Below are positions 15,828 through 21,659 of a stretch of 21,659 nucleotides of DNA, in pieces. The notes beneath the pieces are model-generated. The model had not been told where the DNA came from, made no database searches, and saw nothing but the letters and a program-made list of their open reading frames with translations. The DNA comes from an uncultured Bacilli bacterium (GTDB taxonomy: Bacteria; Bacillota_I; Bacilli_A; RF39; UBA660). How positions within the stretch are numbered: position 1 is the first letter of the stretch; each line of letters opens with the position of its first letter. The stretch spans positions 1 through 21,659 of the forward strand of contig CALVXT010000003.1 in NCBI GenBank assembly GCA_944371545.1. Reading direction: 5' to 3'. A program made the translations under genes and the position numbers.

Positions 15828-16125
15828 CTTTATAACACCAGCCTTTCCAATAATACCTCTTTCTATTTAATATAAATGTAACAATATTCGTTATTAATTG
15901 CAACACATTATGATAATTAGGAACGGGAATGACTAAGAATCCAGATATCAGGGCTGGCATCAATATGACAATAGCCATATTAAAAGTCATTCCTTGAAAA
16001 ATTAATAACATAATGATTGTCACAGACACACCTACTCCAAAAATAATCAAATCAACAGGTGTAAAAAAACCTAAAATAAGTTTTGACTTTTTTGTATTAG
16101 CAGGTATCAAATAGTTTTGATCCAT
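15814..16125 (-). CDS. PrgI-family type IV secretion membrane protein
   Basis: A 103-residue protein with an N-terminal IPANTKKSKLILG, two membrane helices (about 24-45 and 48-67), and a C-terminal soluble part ending in RKRYYWKGWC. The size, two-helix layout, RxxYxWKGW tail and place just before VirB4 are typical of the PrgI/TcpE group of conjugation proteins in Gram-positive bacteria. They are thought to help anchor VirB4 at the membrane channel. GAAAGGGG lies 7 bases before the ATG; it ends inside the next gene. Confidence 0.82.
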   Translation of the reverse strand: MDQNYLIPANTKKSKLILGFFTPVDLIIFGVGVSVTIIMLLIFQGMTFNMAIVILMPALISGFLVIPVPNYHNVLQLITNIVTFILNRKRYYWKGWCYKDGEK

Positions 16126-16139
16126 AATCTATCCCCTTT

Positions 16140-18164
16140 CTATTTTTTCTTTTCCTGTTCTTTAATAATACGTTCATTTAATTCAACACTCGCTGCATTT
16201 TTTTGGTCTCTCATATTTGTATTATTAACCAAATAAGATAATTCTTTTTTCATCTTTGATGCATCATTATCCCATGAAGTATCCCAGTTCATATTTTGAA
16301 TATCTTTTAATTCACTTATTCCCGGCATTCCAGCATTTTGGCGTTTGAATGTTTCAAATTCTTTAATAACTGCTTGAACATCGGTATTTTTATCCAAATG
16401 GTTAACCATATCCACAACTTTTTTAGCTATAGCTATATCCTTTTTCGATTTAAGGTCTTTAATTTGTATAGCTCGTTCTTCTATTGCTTTATAGTAATCA
16501 TTTTGATTAATTTGGCCATTTGGACCTCTATAATCTTCTGGTTTAATAACAGAAGCATTTAACGCATCTATTTGTTCATCATATAGTTTTGCTTCTTCGC
16601 TTTTACGTTTAGCTATATCCTCTAATTGTTTTTTGAAATTCATTCCTTTATCATAAATAGAAACCTTTTTCTGTAAAGCCTCCGTTGGTGGCTCAATACC
16701 AGCCCATTCTTTTACATTAAAGGCTGTATCTTGCAGATGACCATACATAGCTCCTCTTATTGTATTACCATGAGCAGCTTTGTAACTTGCTCTATTTATA
16801 CGATTCTCAGTACTTTTTTGAGCACCAGTTCCTGCGGCTTTGACCATATCTCCAAAACCTTTTGCATCTTTTCCAGCTTTAAAAGCATTAAACATTCCTG
16901 AGGTTGTTCCGGCTATAGTAGAACCAGCAGTTCCTGCTAAGCCACCAGCCAATAGCTTTGCTTTATTTTTAAATCCTCGAGTGTTTGCCCAATTATTTTT
17001 AATACCATTCAAACCATGAATGCTATTTCGTACTAATCCAGTAGCTCCAGCTCCAATCATTGCACCACCTGTGAAGAAACCACCAGCTTTAAGTTTCTCG
17101 CCAATACCAAGTTTCATGTTACCGGTATCAAGTCCTAACATGTCACTTATCATTTTTGGAGCTTGTTTAGCAAAGGTTAATATTCCCAAAATGATTATTA
17201 CTAAAGCTAACATTCCTTGGATTCCACCACTAAAGAAATTATCAAAAACATTGCTAGTTGTTAAACCATTTATAAAATATACAGCCATATACATAAATGC
17301 AACACGAACAAATATTTCGAAATACACAGATAAAGTTAACTTTAACCATTTATCAAAAGTCCCATTTTTACCTGGTACAGCTCTCATAACAACTGGAATT
17401 GGAGCAATTAACTGGCAAAATGCCAATTTTACCACTCTAATGCCAAGATCCAATGTAAAGCTTAACATTATATAGCATAAATAAATTCCAGCAAGTGAAG
17501 AAATTCCTACTTTATAATCAACACTATGACTTTCTCCTGCATGTTCACCACTTAACACCGTCGTTTCATTAACAATAGGATCTGATAACCCAGGTAATTT
17601 ACTGTAATCTCCATCATGTAAAATCTCATATTTAACATCATACCAAGTATAATCATTACCCAATCTTACATTATAATCATCTGAATTTAAAAATGTATTC
17701 AAAACTGTAAAAGAAATTGCATCTCCATAACGTATTAAACTATCATCTGATTCAACAGTTGGATCAATCGTTGGCGTTCCAAAAATTAAAGAACCAATTA
17801 CATTTGAAGATAAAATATAATTTTGCAATCGATAAGCATAGCTAAATATAGATGGAAGTAAACCTAGTATTACTAAAGAAACTACTAAATTTTGTGCAAT
17901 TTTTGAAACGCTTTTATCTCCTTTAGCTAATTTATCAGGATCTACCAAGGCATTTAACAAAGCATAGGCTAAATAAAATAGCATAAACACACCTAGAATA
18001 GAATAAATTCGAGTTGCAAAATTATTGAAAAAATTTTCATCAAAAATTTGTGTGACGGATAACTTCATGAATAATTGATAACATTGAGCTGCAAACCAAT
18101 AAATGACGCTATCTAACCACAACATGATTGACTGAAAAATAGTATTTATCCAATCCCCTAACAT
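16140..18164 (-). CDS. VirB6-like polytopic channel protein with long cytosolic tail
   Basis: A 674-residue protein. The first 340 residues hold about six to seven hydrophobic segments (about 8-35, 52-74, 92-112, 222-255, 275-300, 313-333) with a hydrophilic loop of about 100 residues between the third and fourth. This is the VirB6/TrbL layout of the inner-membrane channel. Residues 345-450 are rich in Gly and Ala (GGAMIGAGATG, AGGLAGTAGST). The final 220 residues are charged and helical, probably coiled coil, and should be cytosolic. It starts 6 bases after a full AAGGAGG and lies 12 bases after the C39-pilin gene, ahead of the PrgI gene. The function is from layout and context, since VirB6 proteins share little sequence. 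Confidence 0.8.
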   Translation of the reverse strand: MLGDWINTIFQSIMLWLDSVIYWFAAQCYQLFMKLSVTQIFDENFFNNFATRIYSILGVFMLFYLAYALLNALVDPDKLAKGDKSVSKIAQNLVVSLVILGLLPSIFSYAYRLQNYILSSNVIGSLIFGTPTIDPTVESDDSLIRYGDAISFTVLNTFLNSDDYNVRLGNDYTWYDVKYEILHDGDYSKLPGLSDPIVNETTVLSGEHAGESHSVDYKVGISSLAGIYLCYIMLSFTLDLGIRVVKLAFCQLIAPIPVVMRAVPGKNGTFDKWLKLTLSVYFEIFVRVAFMYMAVYFINGLTTSNVFDNFFSGGIQGMLALVIIILGILTFAKQAPKMISDMLGLDTGNMKLGIGEKLKAGGFFTGGAMIGAGATGLVRNSIHGLNGIKNNWANTRGFKNKAKLLAGGLAGTAGSTIAGTTSGMFNAFKAGKDAKGFGDMVKAAGTGAQKSTENRINRASYKAAHGNTIRGAMYGHLQDTAFNVKEWAGIEPPTEALQKKVSIYDKGMNFKKQLEDIAKRKSEEAKLYDEQIDALNASVIKPEDYRGPNGQINQNDYYKAIEERAIQIKDLKSKKDIAIAKKVVDMVNHLDKNTDVQAVIKEFETFKRQNAGMPGISELKDIQNMNWDTSWDNDASKMKKELSYLVNNTNMRDQKNAASVELNERIIKEQEKKK

Positions 18165-18176
18165 TTTTATACCTCC

Positions 18177-19289
18177 TTATGTCCCAATATTGCACCTACT
18201 TAAATCATATAAACCTAATAACTCAAATAAAATATCTAAGATAAATGGTAAGAAAAAGATAATTAAACCAATTATTAGTCTTTTAATTGTTCGACCATTT
18301 GCCTTTTTCATTTCATCAGCATTTGAATTTGTAATTGCTTTAATATAATCAATAGTTGATAAAATGATAACTAAAGCAGGAGCCACAATTTTTATTAAAC
18401 TAAACAAATCCTGCATAAAATCATACAAAGCTGTGTAACTGCCATCTGAAGACACAAAAATCGTACTACATCCACCATTGTTATCTACTGGATCAAACCA
18501 TGGAAAAATATCTCCCCATTCGTCATATTCATCTTCTAGCCGTCCTCCTCCAACATCTGTGCCTGACCCTGATCCCGAAGAAGAAGAATCTGAGTTTACT
18601 TTACTACAATTATCTGGATTTCCAGTAATTTTCCAAATTCCTTGATTCACTACATTTAAAACATTTTCTTCAATAAAACTATCTTCATAACTTCCTTTAG
18701 CAGTTTCCTGACGACCGGGATTTAATACTACAATTTCCCCATCATCCGTCACATTGGATAATACAATATAATGACCCCTTGGACTTGTTGTAAAAAAGCA
18801 ACCTGGATCACTATTTGTACCTCCTGGACATTTTATTGAAGCTATTAACATACTATTTTCTTCTCTTAAAATATTTTTTATTTGTTCAATATTTCTCTCA
18901 TCTGTTCTTGTAATCGTTAGATCGTATTGTCTAGCATGTTCTAATGCATATGTTTGATTGCCAAACATATACGAAGCTTTTCCTGGACCGTTTCCATCTG
19001 GTCCTCGAACTGGATCTCGTAAATTCGAGTTTTCACAAATATTATCGCGAATCGTTACAGGTGTTACAGATGAATCTACTAAATTTGCCACAACAATGGC
19101 ATAAGCAGTTGGCATACACCCTGAATCCAACATATTATTTACCGAAAGATCGCAATATCCGATATCGCCATAATTTCCTTGGCTGTATGTGATTTCTTCC
19201 ATAGCAGCTGGTTTACATGAAGCAGCATTAACATTTGATACAAAACATAGAAAAAAAGCAATTATTAATATATATTTCAATTTCTTCAT
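18177..19289 (-). CDS. secreted C39-like cysteine peptidase domain fused to a two-helix pilin-like module
   Basis: A protein of 370 residues. A signal peptide (MKKLKYILIIAFFLCFV, cut near NAA-SC) leads to a C39_2-type papain-like domain: GCMPTAYAIVVANL holds the likely nucleophile Cys (about 58), and RGHYIVLSNV with VLNPGR gives the His (about 173) and Asn (about 190). A Ser-Gly linker (about 233-250) and an acidic stretch follow. Two helices (about 295-317 and 335-358) flank the cytosolic loop NSNADEMKKANGRTIKR, a diverged copy of the module in the three upstream paralogues. One Cys precedes and one follows the helices. It probably remodels the wall or cleaves surface proteins for the secretion channel; this is inference. 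The start may also be GTG 19298 (GAGG 7 bases upstream). A promoter (19314-19322) lies upstream. Confidence 0.8.
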   Translation of the reverse strand: MKKLKYILIIAFFLCFVSNVNAASCKPAAMEEITYSQGNYGDIGYCDLSVNNMLDSGCMPTAYAIVVANLVDSSVTPVTIRDNICENSNLRDPVRGPDGNGPGKASYMFGNQTYALEHARQYDLTITRTDERNIEQIKNILREENSMLIASIKCPGGTNSDPGCFFTTSPRGHYIVLSNVTDDGEIVVLNPGRQETAKGSYEDSFIEENVLNVVNQGIWKITGNPDNCSKVNSDSSSSGSGSGTDVGGGRLEDEYDEWGDIFPWFDPVDNNGGCSTIFVSSDGSYTALYDFMQDLFSLIKIVAPALVIILSTIDYIKAITNSNADEMKKANGRTIKRLIIGLIIFFLPFILDILFELLGLYDLSRCNIGT

Positions 19290-19313
19290 AAAATTCACAC
19301 TCTTACCTCATTT

Positions 19314-19322
19314 ATTATATCA
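19314..19322 (-). promoter_or_regulatory. extended -10 promoter of the C39-pilin/VirB6/VirB4 operon
   Basis: TGATATAAT on the minus strand is a perfect TGn-extended -10, the same nonamer as at polA. No good -35 is visible. The expected start near 19307 is about 18 bases before the ATG at 19289. Confidence 0.6.
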
Positions 19323-19377
19323 AATAATCCTATCGATTACTAGAACTATTTCATTTGTGTTAATTATTATAAAACGC

Positions 19378-19399
19378 AAAAAAACTGGAAAATCCAGTT
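19378..19399 (-). terminator. strong terminator after the first three pilin-like genes
   Basis: On the minus strand AACTGGA (19393-19399) pairs perfectly with TCCAGTT (19383-19389) around a 3-base loop, followed by a run of T. It overlaps the stop codon at 19398-19400. It splits the secretion locus into two transcription units. Confidence 0.85.
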
Positions 19400-20006
19400 A
19401 TGAATTTGTACAGCTTCCTACATCCCATATACATTTAAAGCAGTCTTCGTATCCACTTTGATAATTGTTTTCCCAGCCATCAACCCAACTAAAAATCAAA
19501 TCGATAAATGCTGGTAAGAAGAAAATACAAACACCTGCCAAACAACGCATGATTAATGATTTTATTGATTTTTTTATTTCATCATCTTTTGAGCCAACTA
19601 CTGCCTTAAAGAAATCCATCATTCCAAAGCCAATAATAACAATTGGAATTAAAATCTTAGCTAAACGAACTACATGTCCAATAATCATAAAAGTTGATTT
19701 CAATCCTGAGCAATAATTTGTATTATTGGTGTTTGTTCCGGATTCTGTATTTGTATTTTGATTTGAACCTTCACTTGTACTTACAGCTGTGTAAAAATCA
19801 CATAATCTTGTTTGACTAGAATCAGAACAGCAAAAGTAATGATCATAACCTTTTTCTTCTACTAATCTAGAAGCTTCGCTTTCTAAAGCTGTTTCTTGAT
19901 AAACCCATTTTGATTCGTCCTGTAATTCACAATAATTAGCCGCTAATGTATTGTTAATACTAAAAAAGAAAATTAATAGAAAAAATCCAATATATTTCTT
20001 CATCAT
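19398..20006 (-). CDS. secreted pilin-like protein with two-helix module, third paralogue
   Basis: A 202-residue protein with a signal peptide (MMKKYIGFFLLIFFFSINN, cut near TLAA-NY), a short Cys-containing ectodomain (about 24-70), a Ser/Thr/Asn-rich linker and the shared module. The module reads YCSGLK, helix 1 (about 107-131), the loop GSKDDEIKK (138-146), helix 2 (about 150-173) and the tail CFKCIWDVGSC. By charge the loop is cytosolic and both ends are outside. Two helices with a short basic loop resemble VirB2/TrbC-type pilins, so a role as a surface or pilus subunit is inferred. It overlaps the previous gene by 4 bases (ATGA); the second ATG (20003) is equally possible. Confidence 0.8.
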   Translation of the reverse strand: MMKKYIGFFLLIFFFSINNTLAANYCELQDESKWVYQETALESEASRLVEEKGYDHYFCCSDSSQTRLCDFYTAVSTSEGSNQNTNTESGTNTNNTNYCSGLKSTFMIIGHVVRLAKILIPIVIIGFGMMDFFKAVVGSKDDEIKKSIKSLIMRCLAGVCIFFLPAFIDLIFSWVDGWENNYQSGYEDCFKCIWDVGSCTNS

Positions 20007-20833
20007 TTACACTCCCTTACATTTAAAACGCATTTTTGACAAGCGTTAAATTCTCCTTCGATATTTGCCCAAGAATCAATTAATGAGAAAATGAAGCTAA
20101 CTAATGTTGGGAGTAAAAAGATAACTACACCAGCAATAATCCTAAAAATTAAAGAACGAGTTGATTTTTTGATTTCATCATCTTTTGATCCAATTATAGC
20201 TCGGAAAAAATCTATCATTCCAAACGCAATGATAACAAGTGGTATTAATATTTTTACAACTAAGACGATATTACCTATAAATTTTAACGGTTCTTTTAAT
20301 TTACCACAGTATTCAGAAGAAGTTGCCAAACTTCCATCTGTTGTCACATCATCAGGAGGTAGAGCTCCAGCATTAGAAAGTTCTTCAAATTGACGATTAT
20401 AATAATAAATATCCCCAGGTTCACCCGGACCAGCAGCATTCCCCATTTCTATTTGACTTTTATTTGTAATACTTGCCCCCATTTCCATTAATCGGTCAAA
20501 AGTATATGTTCGACATGAACTTTCTGTCTCACATAATACATAATTTCCATTTGTATCTTGATAGAAAAACATTCTTGTTTTTCCATATAATGTTTCGTAA
20601 TAATCTTCTTGAGCTGCTTCATCGAAATAATAGCCATGACCATCTTTCCAAATTTCTTCATCATTCAAGTCAAAAGTAACGCCATCTTGTCCTCTTACTA
20701 CTGAGATGCAACCGGGTTGTTCTCCACCGCATAACATATATACTCCTTCATCAGTTACATAATAATATGCAGCATTACTTGTAGGAATCAAAAAGAAAAA
20801 GGAAAAAAAGGCTATTAATATTATTTTTTTCAT
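20003..20833 (-). CDS. secreted pilin-like protein with two-helix module, second paralogue
   Basis: A 276-residue protein with a signal peptide (MKKIILIAFFSFFFLIP, cut near SNAA-YY) and an ectodomain of about 150 residues with four Cys. The ectodomain seems to contain two related strand pairs: YYYVTDEGVYMLCGGE and FFYQDTNGNYVLCETE each read YxDxxGxYxLC. The shared module follows: YCGKLK, helix 1 (about 185-209), GSKDDEIKK (215-223), helix 2 (about 227-250) and CQKCVLNVREC. The start lies 2 bases after the previous stop with AAGGGA upstream. The ectodomain is unlike those of its neighbours, so only the anchor module is shared. Confidence 0.8.
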   Translation of the reverse strand: MKKIILIAFFSFFFLIPTSNAAYYYVTDEGVYMLCGGEQPGCISVVRGQDGVTFDLNDEEIWKDGHGYYFDEAAQEDYYETLYGKTRMFFYQDTNGNYVLCETESSCRTYTFDRLMEMGASITNKSQIEMGNAAGPGEPGDIYYYNRQFEELSNAGALPPDDVTTDGSLATSSEYCGKLKEPLKFIGNIVLVVKILIPLVIIAFGMIDFFRAIIGSKDDEIKKSTRSLIFRIIAGVVIFLLPTLVSFIFSLIDSWANIEGEFNACQKCVLNVRECK

Positions 20834-20835
20834 GA

Positions 20836-21659
20836 TTAATTCGTCCCTTCTATTTTACATGAATTACTGTTACAAGAATTCACATCGCAATCCGGATTTA
20901 ATAGGCAATCCGTACAACAGCACCAAGAATTTTCATAATTAGACCACTTATCTACCCAATTTAGTACAAACTGAACAATACCTGGTAGTAAAATAATAAA
21001 AATTCCTGCTATAGTTCTAATTACAATTGATTTTACAGCTTTTTTTATTTCATCATCTTTTGATCCAGTTACTGCCTTATATAAATCCATTATCCCAAAA
21101 CCAATTATGACAATTGGAATAATAATTTTCAAAAAATTGATAATAGTTCCAATAAATCGCATTGGCTTACGATAGGAAGGCATAGCACATATTGAATCAA
21201 CATTTACATCTGGGTCAATCTGGTAATCAGGAGGAGTGTCTTCATTATTTGCGAGATTCTCTTCATTATTCGCAAGATTCTCTTCATTTTGATCATCATC
21301 TGATTCTTCAACGCATAGTCCTGTATTTACTCCATCATTTTGACATAATCTTGCTTCTTGAAAGTCGCCCTGAAAGCCTTCAAGCGGTTTAGTTAAAATG
21401 GTGCACTTTCCACCTACACAAGATCCATAGTAAGTCGATGCAGGACAGTTTTCTGTATTTTGCATTTCAACAGATATCCCGTTATATATTGTTTCATCTG
21501 ATGTTGTAGTCCCGTATAAATCTCCCTCTTTAAAAGTTAATGTATATTTTTGATAACTACAAGTGTGTGTTACTCCAGTATTTTCTAAACTCTCTATTTC
21601 TGCTAATAATACTTTTTCTAAAGCACTAAGCTCTGTACTAAGCCATATATTTTTTGGAA
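20836..21659 (-). CDS. secreted pilin-like protein with two-helix module, first paralogue (5' end off the window)
   Basis: The frame stays open to the window edge, giving 273 visible residues. The ATG at 21465 is internal: no ribosome site precedes it, it would leave out the signal peptide seen in the paralogues, and the upstream codons read as normal protein (for example HTCSYQKYTLTFKEGDLYG). The ectodomain has several Cys and an acidic linker with a tandem EENLANN repeat. The module reads ICAMPSYRK, helix 1 (about 104-127 from the internal Met), GSKDDEIKK (134-142), helix 2 and a Cys-rich tail beginning CCCTDCLLNPDC. It heads the visible part of the unit ending at 19378. Confidence 0.82.
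   Translation of the reverse strand, partial: PKNIWLSTELSALEKVLLAEIESLENTGVTHTCSYQKYTLTFKEGDLYGTTTSDETIYNGISVEMQNTENCPASTYYGSCVGGKCTILTKPLEGFQGDFQEARLCQNDGVNTGLCVEESDDDQNEENLANNEENLANNEDTPPDYQIDPDVNVDSICAMPSYRKPMRFIGTIINFLKIIIPIVIIGFGIMDLYKAVTGSKDDEIKKAVKSIVIRTIAGIFIILLPGIVQFVLNWVDKWSNYENSWCCCTDCLLNPDCDVNSCNSNSCKIEGTN
21241..21289 (-). repeat. 21-base tandem repeat encoding EENLANN
   Basis: Two 21-base units (21241-21261 and 21262-21282) plus a partial third differ at two positions and encode EENLANN twice in the linker of the first pilin-like protein. Copy number may vary. Confidence 0.75.

Noticed and set aside
1..21659. CRISPR arrays, tRNA or rRNA genes, riboswitches, insertion sequences, att sites
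   Set aside because: Reading both strands gave no spaced repeats, cloverleaf, conserved riboswitch core, transposase or paired flanking repeats.

Overview
The window comes from an AT-rich, endospore-forming, Gram-positive (Firmicutes/Bacillota) genome that uses the standard bacterial code; TGA is a normal stop, for example at 20003-20005. The evidence is a clear forespore sigma factor SigG, YlbL- and YlbJ-type proteins, an exosporium-style collagen-like protein, strong AGGAGG-type ribosome sites and Pol I of the Bacillus type. The sequence alone does not fix the genus; an uncultured gut-type member of the Bacilli or Erysipelotrichia side is a guess. Gene packing is dense and no intergenic gap reaches 300 bases.

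Left part (1-9515), mostly on the minus strand and mostly core genes: the 5' end of a type IV prepilin-like gene, a class I glutamine amidotransferase overlapping the end of polA, DNA polymerase I, a single-pass membrane protein of unknown function, sigG, and a PDZ/Lon-like membrane protease (ylbL). Divergent from ylbL lies the sporulation membrane protein ylbJ (plus strand). It ends in a 17-base tail-to-tail overlap with the permease of a two-gene ABC exporter. Next comes a plus-strand collagen-like gene (9617-10543) with a bidirectional terminator.

Right part (10608-21659), all on the minus strand: three transcription units judged from promoters and terminators. Reading in the direction of transcription, unit 1 (window edge to 19398) encodes three paralogous secreted proteins. 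Each has a variable ectodomain followed by the same two-helix pilin-like module with an invariant GSKDDEIKK loop, a cysteine before the first helix and a CxxC-x5/6-C tail. A strong terminator then separates unit 2 (19289 to 13477): a C39-like cysteine-protease domain fused to a diverged copy of the same module, a VirB6-like channel protein, a PrgI-type two-helix protein, and a VirB4 ATPase split into two genes. Unit 3 (13362 to 10608) encodes an 827-residue membrane-anchored coiled-coil protein with four diverged copies of a 70-residue module, and a small 89-residue protein.

Together the right part looks like the core of a type IV secretion or conjugation machine. VirB4 would supply energy, the PrgI and VirB6 proteins the membrane channel, the four pilin-like proteins the cell-surface parts, and the C39-like domain wall remodelling or processing. 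No relaxase, coupling protein, integrase or att site is seen here, so it is undecided whether it is part of an integrated conjugative element or a resident secretion system. The most unusual points are the four-member ectodomain/pilin array, the protease-pilin fusion, the split VirB4 and the repeat protein of unit 3. A recurring TGATAT-type extended -10 promoter 14-19 bases ahead of start codons, and stop codons embedded in terminators, appear throughout.
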